The notes below the pieces were generated by a model. It was given only the letters and a program-made list of their open reading frames with translations, was not told the DNA's origin and ran no database searches. Of a stretch of 64,000 nt of DNA, positions 26,114 through 36,212 are shown piece by piece. This DNA is from Hyphomicrobiales bacterium (lineage in GTDB: Bacteria > Pseudomonadota > Alphaproteobacteria > Rhizobiales > Rhizobiaceae). The stretch lies in NCBI GenBank assembly GCA_900472575.1, contig UCIV01000018.1, forward strand, positions 248,001 to 312,000. Reading direction: 5' to 3'. Each line of letters starts with the position of its first letter. Positions within the stretch are counted from its first letter, which is position 1. The position numbers were made by a program, and so were the translations under genes.

Positions 26114-27001
26114 GTGCATCGCCAAGCCTATCTGTTTCTCGTCATCGCCACGCTTTGCTGGGGCGGCAATGCAGTCGCAGGCAAGCTTGCGATCGGCCAT
26201 ATCAGCCCGATGATGCTGACCTTCTGGCGCTGGTTCTTTGCCGTCGTCATCATCTTCGCCATCTCGCTGAAGGATTTGCGCCGGGACTGGCCGGTGATCC
26301 GCGCGAATATTCCCGTGCTCGGCTTCCTCGGCATCGTGGGCTACGTCGTCTTCAACGCGGTGCTCTACACAGCCGTAACCTATACAAGCGCGATCAACGT
26401 CACAGTCGAGCAGACGCTGATTCCCGTCCTCATCTTCATCCTGAATTTCGCGTTGTTCAGAACGAAAGTGTCCTGGCTCCAGATCGTCGGTTTCAGCCTG
26501 ACCGCAATCGGTAGTCTGTTGACTGCGGCTCACGGGGATTTCGCCACGCTCGTCACCCTGACGGTCAATTTCGGTGACGCGATCATGATCATAGCGATCG
26601 CCGCTTACGCCTTGTACACGATCGCGCTCAGATGGCGCCCGCCGATCAGCTGGAAAAGCCTGATGGCGGTGCCGGCGCTATTTGCGCTTGTCTTCAGCAT
26701 TCCGCTCGCAGGCTGGGAATTTTCGAGTGGCGGCATGATCTGGCCGGATATGACGGGCTGGATGGTGGCGCTCTACACGGCCGTATTTGCCTCACTCGTG
26801 GCTCAGGTCCTCTATATCAGAGGCGTGACGGACATTGGCGCCAACCGCGCCGGGCTGTTCATCAATCTCGTGCCCGTCTTCGGTACGCTTCTCTCGGTCA
26901 TGCTTCTCGGCGAGCAGTTACAGCTGTTCCATGTCATTGCGCTGGTCCTGGCGCTTGGCGGCATAGCCATAGCCGAACGCGGAAAGCCGGCCCTCACCTG
27001 A
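26114..27001 (+). CDS. EamA/DMT-family transporter
   Basis: 295 residues with ten predicted transmembrane helices in two EamA repeats (first from LFLVIATLCWGGNAVAGK, second from NFGDAIMIIAIAAYALYTIAL). It is an inner-membrane exporter-type permease of the drug/metabolite superfamily; the substrate is unknown. Start is GTG 26114, with AGGAGG four bases upstream. It is divergent from purA. Confidence 0.88.
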   Translation: MHRQAYLFLVIATLCWGGNAVAGKLAIGHISPMMLTFWRWFFAVVIIFAISLKDLRRDWPVIRANIPVLGFLGIVGYVVFNAVLYTAVTYTSAINVTVEQTLIPVLIFILNFALFRTKVSWLQIVGFSLTAIGSLLTAAHGDFATLVTLTVNFGDAIMIIAIAAYALYTIALRWRPPISWKSLMAVPALFALVFSIPLAGWEFSSGGMIWPDMTGWMVALYTAVFASLVAQVLYIRGVTDIGANRAGLFINLVPVFGTLLSVMLLGEQLQLFHVIALVLALGGIAIAERGKPALT

Positions 27002-27080
27002 GGTCCGGCAAATGTCGAAATAGAGACAATAGAGACAGGCGCAACACCCGCTGGCAATCAGCGCCGACCATCCGCGAGTA

Positions 27081-27311
27081 CTAGATGTCGATGCAGTCGA
27101 AGCAATCCTGCACGGCTATCGACTTGGCTTCATCTGAGCCAAACATGTCGAAATAGACATCCAGGTCGGTAATCGCATGGTCCACTTCGGCCTGTTTGAC
27201 GACAACGGATGCAAGTTCGCGTGCAAAGCCGCCTGGGCCAGCAGCACTGGCTTCCTTGCCGTGGATAAGTGCGGCCAGAACAGCCGCCGAAATAATAAGC
27301 TTCCTGATCAT
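27081..27311 (-). CDS. Small secreted protein with C-terminal CxxC
   Basis: 76 residues: an N-terminal signal peptide (MIRKLIISAAVLAALIHG, cleavage near ASAAG), then about 50 mature residues ending VQDCFDCIDI. I do not recognise the family. The two cysteines at C-x2-C could form a disulfide or bind metal. It is convergent with the EamA gene. Confidence 0.6.
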   Translation of the reverse strand: MIRKLIISAAVLAALIHGKEASAAGPGGFARELASVVVKQAEVDHAITDLDVYFDMFGSDEAKSIAVQDCFDCIDI

Positions 27312-27492
27312 TGCCTGAACCCTGTTTTACGGACGGCTCTCTGGCCATCGCGTTTCGTTCTGGCACGACTTTAGGCGGGACAACTTTTCGGCGGGCTTAA
27401 ATGGAAAGATGCAATTTTACTGAAATGGCTCTTTTTCCCGCCTTGGCACAGGAAAGATCACCCGTCAGGCATAAAGCAGATTAGGCAACCGG

Positions 27493-28818
27493 TCACTTTT
27501 CGGCATCACGCCCATCCACACGACGTTGACGCCAGTTGAGCCTGCGGCCACCATCGTCATCATGCCTGTTGCGGATACGTCGAACGAGCAGCCATATTGC
27601 TATCACAACGATAGGCACGGAAGCCCCGGTCAGTACCTCCGGCATGATCGCCAGCCCGACATAGTGCAGCGACTTCGCAAGATAACCGACCAGCCCGATC
27701 ACATAATAGGAAATTGCAGCAACCGACAGACCTTCGACGGTTTGCTGCAGACGCAATTGCAGGTGCGACCGCTTGTCCATCGAAGCAAGTATCTCGGTAT
27801 TGAACTTTTGCAGATCGACATCGATCCAGCTACGCAGCAGCGCCGTGGCACGGGTCAGCTTTCGGGACAGGTTCATTTGCCGCTCTTCGACCGACTGGCA
27901 GGTTCGCATGGCCGGCGCAAGACGGCGATGGAGAAAGGCGCCCAGCGTCTCACTGCCGGGCAGAGCCTTTTCCGCCAACATGCCCACACGGTCGAGAACG
28001 ATGTCGTTATAGGCGCGGCTTGCGCCGAACCGGTAAAGGCTGAGCGCGGCATTGGCTTCCAGCTCCGCCGCAAGCGTGGTGATTTCCAGAAGCATCTCGT
28101 CCGCCTCGTCACGCGCATGCTGCTTCATGCGTTGCGTGATTGCGGTAAACCGGGCCTCGAACTGCCTGATTTCCGGTGAAAGGCTCTGCGCCATCGGCAA
28201 GCCCATCATCGCCAGCGTGCGATAGGTCTCGATATCGAGAATACGCTGGACGAGCATGCCACGCGCAGCATCGGTCATGCCGTGATCAAGCACCAAAAAC
28301 TTCGTCAGCCCATCGCCATCCTGCCGAAAATCGGTGATCAGCGTTGCCTGATTATCGGCCACCATACTCTGGCAGAGGCTCGTCGGATCGAAACGGGAGG
28401 TAATATCCGACATATCGTCGCCCGCAGGCCGAACCTCTATACGCACACCGGAAATAAACGGACCGGGCGCGGCAAAGCTCGCGCCGAACGGGTTGACCGC
28501 AATTTCGCCTCCGAATGTCGCCGGCGCAGGCGTGTCCCAGAAATAGGTCGAAAATTCCGTATGTCGTTCCCAGCGCAGCGTGCCGCTGCCCCAGCTCATC
28601 GTGTGGTGGCTGGTATCGGGAGACGGTGCAGGCACGCCCTGCCCCAGAGAAAGCTCCGCAAGGATGGAATGGTCTGCGGACAGATTGGCCTCCGTAAGGA
28701 ACGCCAGTTGGAAGATAACCCGTGGTAGCGGCAGCAGCGTGTAGGGTCGCGCATGGATTTCACCGAGCGCTCGCGCTCTCACATCAGCGACCGGAAACGA
28801 AAAACTGCGCTTGGACAT
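27493..28818 (-). CDS. DUF3422-family membrane protein
   Basis: 441 residues. The DUF3422 N terminus (EIHARPYTLLPLPRVIFQLAF) is followed by a soluble domain with helices (HARDEADEMLLEITTLAAELEANA) and two C-terminal transmembrane helices (AISYYVIGLVGYLAK and VPIVVIAIWLLVRRIRN). It is an inner-membrane protein of unknown function. Start at ATG 28818 (MSKRSFSFP), preceded by GGGGAAGC. Confidence 0.85.
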   Translation of the reverse strand: MSKRSFSFPVADVRARALGEIHARPYTLLPLPRVIFQLAFLTEANLSADHSILAELSLGQGVPAPSPDTSHHTMSWGSGTLRWERHTEFSTYFWDTPAPATFGGEIAVNPFGASFAAPGPFISGVRIEVRPAGDDMSDITSRFDPTSLCQSMVADNQATLITDFRQDGDGLTKFLVLDHGMTDAARGMLVQRILDIETYRTLAMMGLPMAQSLSPEIRQFEARFTAITQRMKQHARDEADEMLLEITTLAAELEANAALSLYRFGASRAYNDIVLDRVGMLAEKALPGSETLGAFLHRRLAPAMRTCQSVEERQMNLSRKLTRATALLRSWIDVDLQKFNTEILASMDKRSHLQLRLQQTVEGLSVAAISYYVIGLVGYLAKSLHYVGLAIMPEVLTGASVPIVVIAIWLLVRRIRNRHDDDGGRRLNWRQRRVDGRDAEK

Positions 28819-29014
28819 GCATGCTTCCCCAATTGGGCTTTTCAAAACCCACCTTCATGCTTGACTATTATCAAATGCGTGTGACCGCACGACGTGGCGC
28901 TTTGCCGCAGAATCCGCTGTTCAAAGCATCCTTGCAAGGACCATGCTGCTCACAACTTCGGGGAACATGCGATCCTTAAACTTTTCATTAAATCTTAAGA
29001 GTCATCTATCGGGC

Positions 29015-29602
29015 ATGACCCGTGTTTCTGCGATGCGTATTGCGTTTTTCATCGCGCTCCTCACTCTCGCCGGCTGCGCCAGCGCACCCAGCAGGATTAG
29101 CAACGCCTGCGCGATTTTCGAGCAGCGCGACGGTTTCTTCAACAATTGGGAACGACAAGCACGTGCCGCAGAGCGCGAATACGGCGTGCCCGTACCGATC
29201 CTGATGGCGACGATCTACGTCGAATCAAGCTTCCGGGCCAATGCCCGTCCGCCCCGCAAATGGTTCCTCGGCTTCATCCCCGGCAAGCGGGCATCATCGG
29301 CCTATGGTTACGCGCAAGCCCTCGATGGCACCTGGGCCACCTATCAGCGTGCCACCGGCCGCTGGGCAGCTCGCCGCAATGACTTCGGCGATGCGATCCG
29401 TTTCGTTGCTTGGTATCATAACCAGACGGCGGCACGGAACGGCGTTGCCCGAAACGACGCTTACAATCTTTATCTCGCCTACTACGCCGGACATGCGGGA
29501 TATGACCGCGGCAATTTTAGCGGCAGCCTGAGGCAGACTGCTCAGAAATCGGCAGGAATGGCAGCACGTTACGCAGCACAGTTGAAGGGTTGCGGATACT
29601 GA
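29015..29602 (+). CDS. Lytic transglycosylase-like lipoprotein
   Basis: 195 residues. A lipoprotein signal ends in LTLAGC (lipobox). The SLT fold follows: LMATIYVESSFRANARPP holds the likely catalytic Glu, SAYGYAQALDGTWATYQ and YLAYYAGHAGYDRG are conserved blocks. It would cleave peptidoglycan from the outer-membrane inner face. Start ATG 29015 or 29033; both precede the signal peptide. Confidence 0.85.
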   Translation: MTRVSAMRIAFFIALLTLAGCASAPSRISNACAIFEQRDGFFNNWERQARAAEREYGVPVPILMATIYVESSFRANARPPRKWFLGFIPGKRASSAYGYAQALDGTWATYQRATGRWAARRNDFGDAIRFVAWYHNQTAARNGVARNDAYNLYLAYYAGHAGYDRGNFSGSLRQTAQKSAGMAARYAAQLKGCGY

Positions 29603-29713
29603 GCATGAAGGCGGAGCCAAGCGGGCTTGCGAACCCTTCGATCACACGACGGCGTATCTGGAGAAAGAGCAGCCCGCTCTTTCTCGCAACACCTGCCTCA
29701 CATCCGAAGATAA

Positions 29714-31629
29714 TCAGGACCGCGCATTATCGGAATGGACGATGCGCGGCCGGCTGGGTTCCCAGATCCTGACACCGTCCCGGCCATCACGCTTTGCCGT
29801 GTAAAGCGCCTCGTCAGCGCGAGCAATGAGGCGCACTGCATCCGTCGGCCCCGAACCAGACCCAAGCGTGGCAACACCGATGCTGACAGTCACGATACCC
29901 TTGTCGCTTCCCGTATGAGGAATGCGCAGCCCCCTCAATCGCTCGCAGAACTCCTCCGCAATCTTCAGTGCCGCCGCTTCATCGATATCCGGCAGAACCA
30001 GTGCGAGTTCCTCTCCACCATAACGGGCGGCCCGGTCACTGGTCCGGCGGGCTGCCGCTCTCAGGCAATCGGCGACTGTCTTGAGGCAGGAATCGCCCGC
30101 TCCATGGCCATAGGTATCGTTGAAGCGTTTGAAGTAATCGACATCGATCATCAGAAGTGCGAGCGACCCTTCGCCACGCGCAACCCGATCGAGCTCCTCG
30201 GCCATCACCGCATCGAAAGCGCGGCGGTTCAAAAGTCCGGTCAGACTATCCGTCTCGGCAAGCACGGAAAGCCTGTCATTCAGGTTCTGCAGTTCCAGTT
30301 CATGCTGTTTGGCGGCGGTAATGTCGGAGCAGATGACGAAACAGGCCCCTTCCGGCGTCGGACGCGTACGGGATTCGATCCAGCGCCCGTCGGCAAGCGG
30401 AACTCAACGGTGCCGCCCTGTTTCAACCGCCCAAGCGCGATATCCACCCACTGCGCGACCTGCTCCTGTGGTATCCCGACGAGTTCGCCGCGAGCAATCG
30501 ATGCATAAAGAATGGCGGCTGCCGGCGTACCGGGAACGCGCAGATCGGCGGTAACGGAAAACATTGCCCGGTAGCGCTCATTACAAAAGACGAGCGTGAG
30601 ATCCTTGTCGAACATCACGAGACCATCGGAAATGCTGGACAGAGCTTCGGCAGCACGCCTGTCGCTCTGTGTAAGGGCTGCCTCAAGCAGCTTCTTGTCG
30701 GTCGTATCGCGGCTATGGGTGATGAGCCCGATGATATTGCCGTCAATGTCGGTGAACGGGGCCTTGAGCGTGGAAAGATAAGACCGGCTGCCATCCATTC
30801 GGGCAAGCATCTGCTCTTCGACTATCGCAGTTCCAGCCTTCAACGCCTTTTCCTCGTCGGCACGAAAAGCTGCGGCCACTTCCTGGCAGAAGAAATCGAA
30901 GTCTGTCTTTCCGATCAGCGCATCGGCATTCTCCGCCTGCATCAGGGTGGCGGTGGCCGGGTTCGCCATGATGAACCGGCCTTCACGATCCTTCACATTC
31001 AGCGCCTCCGGCAGGCTGTTGATGACATGGCGGTACATGTGGTTTCGCGCCTCCGTCTCCCTCCGCCTGATCTCGTTGGCAAGCGCGACACAAGCCATCA
31101 AGGTCGCCACGAAAACAAGCGTCATGTAAGGCAAACGAATCTGAGGGCCGGTATCGATATCCTGATAGAGGGCGTAGACAAAACCCGGCGCCATCGCGCC
31201 AATCGCCATCACCAGTGAAAACAGCACGTTCGCCTTGAGAGACGGCGCATCCTTCGTCTTCAAACGCCAACCGACAAGCCCGGCAGCGCAGGCGAATGCT
31301 ATTCCGACCAGTCCGATCGTAGCCCCTGCTCCACCAAGATAAACGCGGAAAGCCGCCGCTATGATCGTGGTCACGATACCCGCAAGAGGGCCGCCGATAA
31401 ACGCAGAGGTCCCGATCATCGTCATCCTCAGATCGATGAAGAAACCTGAGCCGAGCTGGAACGGGATCAACATCAGGCTGATCGCCCCAAGGCCGAACAG
31501 GATACCGAAAGCCCATCCCCGAATGGATTCTTTCTGACCGAAAACCGGCAGGCGAATGTTGGACCAGAGCGATATGACCAGCGCCACCACCGCCATATTC
31601 GCAAGCAATCCAACCCAGAGACTGTTCAA
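29714..31629 (-). pseudogene. 5TM-PAS-PAS-GGDEF diguanylate cyclase, frameshifted
   Basis: The gene is in two frames. The first part (31629 to about 30400) has six or so N-terminal membrane helices of the LytS-like 5TM type, then two PAS domains (MYRHVINSLPEALNVKDREG and RRAAEALSSISDGLVMFDKD). The second part carries GGDEF with an intact active site (YGGEEL) and an I-site RTSD five residues before it. At 30395-30402 one base is missing: restoring it continues the PAS as DGRWIESRTRP into the GGDEF reading frame. Either a true mutation or an assembly error. Start taken as TTG 31629, which has GAGGG upstream; TTG 31695 is possible. Confidence 0.85.
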
Positions 31630-31732
31630 ATCTTTAACCCTCGCACCAGCATCATGCTGGCTTCTATCCGACCCATTGTACGGTTTCCCCCACAAGGTTT
31701 GATTAGCGGAGATCGACGCCGGAGGGAAAAGC

Positions 31733-31747
31733 TTTAACCAGAGTTAA
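31733..31747 (-). promoter_or_regulatory. CtrA-like box upstream of the diguanylate cyclase gene
   Basis: TTTA-ACCAGAG-TTAA has one mismatch to TTAA-N7-TTAA and lies 104 bases before the chosen start. Only the motif supports it. Confidence 0.4.
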
Positions 31748-31835
31748 CAGAAACTTACTCAGTTTTATCGGCCTGAGCGCCGGACCCGGCGAGAATATCC
31801 CCGCGAGCGGCAAAGCCGCCCGCGGACAGCAGCCT

Positions 31836-33260
31836 TCAATTGCCGTAACCGACGACGCTCTTGATCTCGAGGAAGTCGTGAATGCCCCAGTCGGCATATT
31901 CGCGCCCGTTGCCGGACTGCTTGTAGCCGCCGAAGGAAGAAAACAGATCCCAATCGGGATAATTCAGATAAACCGACCCGGCCCTCAAATACGGCGCGAT
32001 CTTCCTCGCATGTTCCGGCTCGCCCTGCACATAGGCGGCAAGACCATAGGGCGTATCGTTGGCGATCTCGATTGCCTCTTCCTCGCCGTCATAAGGCAGG
32101 ATCGACAGAACCGGACCGAAAATCTCTTCCCGCGCGATCGTCATGTTATTGTTGACGTTACCGAACACGGTCGGGCGAATATAATAGCCACGGTTCAGGT
32201 TCTCCGGTCGCCCCGGACCGCCGGTGACCAGCGTAGCGCCTTCCGAAATACCTGCCTCGATCAGACGCTGAATCTTGTCGAACTGCACCTTGCTGACAAC
32301 CGGACCAAGATCAGTTCCCTCAGCTTGAGGATCGCCGGTGACCAGCTTCTCGGCAGCCTCCCGTGCAACGTTGAGCGCCTCTTCATGCCAGGCACGCGGC
32401 ACCAGCATGCGCGTCGGCGCATCGCAGGACTGGCCGGAATTGCCGAAACAACCGGTTACCCCATCGGCCACGGCCTGTTTGAGATCAGCATCAGGCAGAA
32501 TGATGTTTGCGGACTTGCCGCCAAGTTCCTGCGCCACGCGCTTGACAGTGTCGGCAGCCGTCTTCGCCACAATGATGCCGGCACGCGTCGAGCCGGTGAA
32601 GGACACCATGTCGACGTCCGGATGCCCCGCCATCACCTGCCCCACATCCGGGCCGGTGCCGTTGACCATGTTGAACACACCCTTCGGCACTCCCGCCGCC
32701 TCCATCACCTCGGCGAAGATAACGCCGGAGATCGGTGCGATCTCGGAGGGTTTGAGCACCATCGTGCAGCCGGTGGCGATTGCCGGACCGACCTTGCAGG
32801 TAATCTGGTTGAGCGGCCAGTTCCATGGCGTAATCAGCGCCACGACGCCGATCGGTTCCTTGACGATACGCGTCGTACCGCGATCCTCGATGAACTTGTA
32901 GGTTTCGAGCGCAGTGATCGTTGCGCTCAGATGGCCATGGCCGGCTGCGACTTGGGAATCGCGAGCGAACGCAATCGGCGCGCCCATCTCGCGGCTGACT
33001 GCCTGGGCGATATCCTCGGCACGTTTTTCATATTCCCAGAGAATTCGTTTCAAGAGCGTAAGCCGCTCGCTCTGCGTCCATCTCGAAAATACCGGAAACG
33101 CAGCTTTGGCAGCAGCGACAGCCTTGTCGACATCTGCCTTGGAGCCGAGTGCGATCTGCGTGAAGGGCTCTTCCGTGGAGGGATCTATGACATCGAGTGC
33201 GACGGGGACCACCGGCTCCACCCATTCGCCATTGATGAAGAATTTCAGGTGATTGCTCAT
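31836..33260 (-). CDS. NAD(P)-dependent aldehyde dehydrogenase
   Basis: 474 residues. Catalytic Cys lies in FGNSGQSCDAPTRM and the general-base Glu in RVAQELGGKSANIILPDAD; the Rossmann run TPWNWPLNQITCKVGPA is canonical. It oxidises an aldehyde to an acid; specificity cannot be read. ATG 33260 has GGAGG upstream. It is followed by the frameshifted cyclase gene but separated by 206 bases. Confidence 0.93.
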   Translation of the reverse strand: MSNHLKFFINGEWVEPVVPVALDVIDPSTEEPFTQIALGSKADVDKAVAAAKAAFPVFSRWTQSERLTLLKRILWEYEKRAEDIAQAVSREMGAPIAFARDSQVAAGHGHLSATITALETYKFIEDRGTTRIVKEPIGVVALITPWNWPLNQITCKVGPAIATGCTMVLKPSEIAPISGVIFAEVMEAAGVPKGVFNMVNGTGPDVGQVMAGHPDVDMVSFTGSTRAGIIVAKTAADTVKRVAQELGGKSANIILPDADLKQAVADGVTGCFGNSGQSCDAPTRMLVPRAWHEEALNVAREAAEKLVTGDPQAEGTDLGPVVSKVQFDKIQRLIEAGISEGATLVTGGPGRPENLNRGYYIRPTVFGNVNNNMTIAREEIFGPVLSILPYDGEEEAIEIANDTPYGLAAYVQGEPEHARKIAPYLRAGSVYLNYPDWDLFSSFGGYKQSGNGREYADWGIHDFLEIKSVVGYGN

Positions 33261-33348
33261 GCCATCCTCCGGGCTTGCGCGCTATGATGAAGGCACTATC
33301 GGCCAACACCATGCGCTTCCGCAAGCCCGGAGAGCAGACTTTGAAAGA

Positions 33349-33969
33349 TCAGGCCTGTCCGCCATAGGGAGCGAGGAATGCCTTGATCGCCTCGATCTCG
33401 TTCGGCCGGATCTCATGGCCGCCTGCGTGCCATTCGAACGTCACAGCATCGCCCTGCCGCTTGAAATATTCGCCAAGCTCAAGTGTTGCGGGCACCGGAC
33501 AGATCGGATCACGCTCGCCAGCCGTAATCAGAACATGCGCCTTCTCAGTCACTTTGCGCTCGGCCGGCTGGAACGGGATCAGCGGATGCATCAGCACACC
33601 GGCTTCGATGAGGCTGGGTTTCTCGATCATGATGTTGGCGAGGATGTTCGCGCCGTTGGAAAAGCCGAGGCCAAGCACGGTTGAAGACTCGTAACGCTCG
33701 CGATTGGCGGCAATGAAGTCGCCCATGCGCTCGGTGGCACGAGCAAGGTCGTCGCAGTCATAGACACCTTCCGCCTTGCGCCGGAAGAAGCGCGCAGCAC
33801 CATGTTCGGAAACGTCGCCGCGCGGCGAGACAACTGTCGCACCAGGCAGAAGGCGACTACCGAAATCGAAGAACTGGTTTTCGTCGCCGCCCGTACCGTG
33901 AAAGACGAACAGGATCGGCGATCCGGGCGCACCGGGGCGCACCCGGTGCAGATAACTGTCGTAACTCAT
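33349..33969 (-). CDS. Alpha/beta hydrolase, MhqD-like
   Basis: 206 residues. Oxyanion FHGTGGDE near residue 24, nucleophile GLGFSNGANILA (G-x-S-x-G form), and His in AGGHEIRP give a full hydrolase triad with Asp in GERDPICP. It is a phospholipase/carboxylesterase type. In Bacillus, MhqD and MhqO act together in quinone and azo stress; here the same pair occurs. ATG has AGGAG upstream. A 54-base gap with a hairpin separates it from the dioxygenase gene. Confidence 0.85.
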   Translation of the reverse strand: MSYDSYLHRVRPGAPGSPILFVFHGTGGDENQFFDFGSRLLPGATVVSPRGDVSEHGAARFFRRKAEGVYDCDDLARATERMGDFIAANRERYESSTVLGLGFSNGANILANIMIEKPSLIEAGVLMHPLIPFQPAERKVTEKAHVLITAGERDPICPVPATLELGEYFKRQGDAVTFEWHAGGHEIRPNEIEAIKAFLAPYGGQA

Positions 33970-33990
33970 TGAAATCTCCTGAACGGTATC

Positions 33991-34012
33991 GGCAGGGCGC
34001 GAACGCCCTGCC
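33991..34012 (-). other. Hairpin between the dioxygenase and hydrolase genes
   Basis: GGCAGGGCG pairs with CGCCCTGCC around a short loop. There is no T run, so it is more likely to process or stabilise the shared mRNA than end it. Confidence 0.5.
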
Positions 34013-34023
34013 CTGAAATGGCC

Positions 34024-34953
34024 TTAGGCAATTGGTTCCAGATGTTCTTCGAGCGCCTTGCGCAGATGCTCGTGCTGGGTCGGCAGCTTCAGAGCTTCGC
34101 CGAGATGCGCGGTGTCTTCATCGCGGTCGAAGCCAGGCTCGTTGGTGGCGATCTCGAACAGGACGCCACCTGGCGTGCGGAAATAGATCGCCCAGAAGTA
34201 ATCGCGGTCGATCACCGGCGTGACCTGATAGCCGGTATCCATCAGCGCCTTCCTCACTTCGAGCTGCTTTGCACGGTTCTCGACGGCAAAGGCGATATGA
34301 TGCACGGATCCGGCACCAAGACGGGCGCTCGAAATATTCGGCATCGTCTCGACGTCGATGAAGTCGGCACCATTGCCGCCCGGAATGCCGAAGCGGGTAA
34401 CGCCATCCCTGGCATCGACCTGCTCATAGCCCATGAACTTTAGAAGCTCGGCCGTTGAGCCTTCATCACGAAGACGCATCGACGCGGAGTGGAACCCACG
34501 GATTGCCTCCTCTGCACCGACACCATTGCCGATCCAGGGCGCACGATTGTCATCCCTGACTTCGACAAGCGCAAAACCGTCGCCATCGGGGCCGGCAAAA
34601 TGCAGTCGCTTCTCACCGAAAGCTTCATCGGCTTTCAACCCATCGGCACCAGCCTTGGTCAGCCGATCGGTCCAGTAACCAAGAGAACCTTCAGGCACGG
34701 AAAACACGGTCGTACCCACTTCGCCGGTGCCGGGACGGCCCTGGGCAATATGCGGGAAGGGAAAGTAAGTCATCACCGAACCCGGTGTGCCGACTTCGTC
34801 CCCGTAGTAGAGATGATAGACATCCGGCGCGTCGAAATTGACGGTCTTCTTGACCCGGCGCAGGCCGAGCGTGTCGGTGAAGAATTTATTGTTGGTGGAG
34901 GCACTCGCGGCCATCGACGTGACGTGGTGCAGGCCCCTGATCTGGGTAATCAT
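34024..34953 (-). CDS. Ring-cleaving dioxygenase, MhqO-like (VOC family)
   Basis: 309 residues with two glyoxalase/VOC repeats. Metal ligands are plausible at IRGLHHVTS (His), VHHIAFAVEN (His) and GGVLFEIAT (Glu). This is the MhqO/MhqA-type hydroquinone dioxygenase family. It is the first gene of a two-gene unit with the hydrolase. The ATG follows AAGGGGTTTGAT. Quinone detoxification is inferred from the pair. Confidence 0.88.
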   Translation of the reverse strand: MITQIRGLHHVTSMAASASTNNKFFTDTLGLRRVKKTVNFDAPDVYHLYYGDEVGTPGSVMTYFPFPHIAQGRPGTGEVGTTVFSVPEGSLGYWTDRLTKAGADGLKADEAFGEKRLHFAGPDGDGFALVEVRDDNRAPWIGNGVGAEEAIRGFHSASMRLRDEGSTAELLKFMGYEQVDARDGVTRFGIPGGNGADFIDVETMPNISSARLGAGSVHHIAFAVENRAKQLEVRKALMDTGYQVTPVIDRDYFWAIYFRTPGGVLFEIATNEPGFDRDEDTAHLGEALKLPTQHEHLRKALEEHLEPIA

Positions 34954-35098
34954 ATCAAACCCCTTGTTCCTTTGGAGCCGCCTCGCGGCCCGCTGTTCAT
35001 GGGGTGATATTTGGTCGATCAGACGCAGATTGGATAGATAAACACATCCGAACGGATTGTTCGCTTATCGTTGACGAAGAATGCGTACCGTTCACTGA

Positions 35099-35791
35099 TC
35101 AGACAGTTTCCGGCAATTGCCAATCGACAGGATCCTTACCGATCGACTGCAGATACTCATTGGTCTTGGAAAACGGGCGCGAGCCGAGAAAGCCGTTATG
35201 GGCAGAAAGCGGCGATGGATGCGCCGATTTCAACACCAGATGCCGCTCCTGATCGACGAAGGAGGCTTTCTTCTGAGCGTAGGAACCCCAGAGAATGAAG
35301 ACGATCCCATCGCATTCGTCGTTCACCGTGCGAATGACGGCATCGGTGAATTTTTCCCAGCCCTGGCCCTGATGCGCCGCCGCTTTACCCTCTTCCACCG
35401 TCAGCACGCTGTTCAGGAGAAGCACGCCCTGTTCGGCCCAGCTTTCGAGGAAGCCGTGTTTTGCCGGCGGAATGCCGAGATCGGCCTGCATTTCCTTGTA
35501 GATATTGACGAGCGAAGGCGGCGTCTTCACCCCCGGCTGCACCGAAAAGCACAAACCATGCGCCTGGCCAAACCCGTGATACGGGTCCTGACCGAGAATG
35601 ACCACCTTCACCTCATCGAGCGGGGTAAGGTCTAGCGCGCGAAAATACTCGGAACCCTTTGGGAAGATTCGTTTTCCCGCCTGTTTTTCGGAGACGAGAA
35701 AACGTTTGAGATCAGCCATGTACGGGTCTGCGAACTCGCCCTCCAGAGCGAATTTCCAGCTCTCTTCCAGCTTGATCTCACCTTCAGCCAT
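35099..35791 (-). CDS. ung: Uracil-DNA glycosylase
   Basis: 230 residues. The water-activating motif [14 protein letters not shown] and the DNA-intercalation motif [11 protein letters not shown] are intact. It removes uracil from DNA. ATG 35791 is chosen because AGGTGA lies six bases upstream; GTG 35800 is the alternative. It is the third gene after galE and gloA, with a 12-base gap to gloA. Confidence 0.97.
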   Translation of the reverse strand: MAEGEIKLEESWKFALEGEFADPYMADLKRFLVSEKQAGKRIFPKGSEYFRALDLTPLDEVKVVILGQDPYHGFGQAHGLCFSVQPGVKTPPSLVNIYKEMQADLGIPPAKHGFLESWAEQGVLLLNSVLTVEEGKAAAHQGQGWEKFTDAVIRTVNDECDGIVFILWGSYAQKKASFVDQERHLVLKSAHPSPLSAHNGFLGSRPFSKTNEYLQSIGKDPVDWQLPETV

Positions 35792-35803
35792 GCCATTCAC
35801 CTT

Positions 35804-36199
35804 TTACTGGAAACGTCCGCCACGCTGGATGACTTCCGTCTTGTAGCCATCCGGATCTGTCACGAAGAAGAACCGCGCAAACGGCTTGCCCTCATGCGGC
35901 ATCTCGACGAGCTTGCCGACGGTGAGGCCCAGATCAGTGAAGCGCTTATATTCGGCCTCGATATCCTCGACCGTCACGGCCAGATGGCCGTAACCGTTTC
36001 CGAGATCATAGGCTTGCTCGCGCCCTGCATTGACGGTCAGCTCCAGCTCGAACCCGGTTTCCGGGTTCGAGAGATAGATCAGCGTGAAGCCGTCGAAGGG
36101 CACGCGGCTGGCGACTTTCAGACCAAAGGCCTTGTCATAGAAATCGACTGACCGCGTCTCTTCGAGAACACGGATCATCGAATGGACCATCTTGGCCAT
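35804..36199 (-). CDS. gloA: Lactoylglutathione lyase (glyoxalase I)
   Basis: 131 residues, single VOC domain. Metal ligands: His6 (MVHSMIRV), Glu in ELELTVNAG, His in GHLAVTVEDI and Glu in KTEVIQRG. It converts the methylglyoxal-glutathione adduct to lactoylglutathione. It lies between galE (13-base gap) and ung, so the three are probably one transcript. Confidence 0.92.
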   Translation of the reverse strand: MAKMVHSMIRVLEETRSVDFYDKAFGLKVASRVPFDGFTLIYLSNPETGFELELTVNAGREQAYDLGNGYGHLAVTVEDIEAEYKRFTDLGLTVGKLVEMPHEGKPFARFFFVTDPDGYKTEVIQRGGRFQ

Positions 36200-36212
36200 G
36201 GCTATGTTTTCC

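Noticed and set aside
28976-28991. TTAA-N8-TTAA upstream of the lytic transglycosylase gene
   Set aside because: Spacing is 8, not 7, so it does not meet the CtrA box rule.
31878-33287. Long plus-strand frame (about 470 codons)
   Set aside because: It is the antisense shadow of the aldehyde dehydrogenase gene, whose motifs are unmistakable; its composition is His/Arg/Asp-rich like other shadows.
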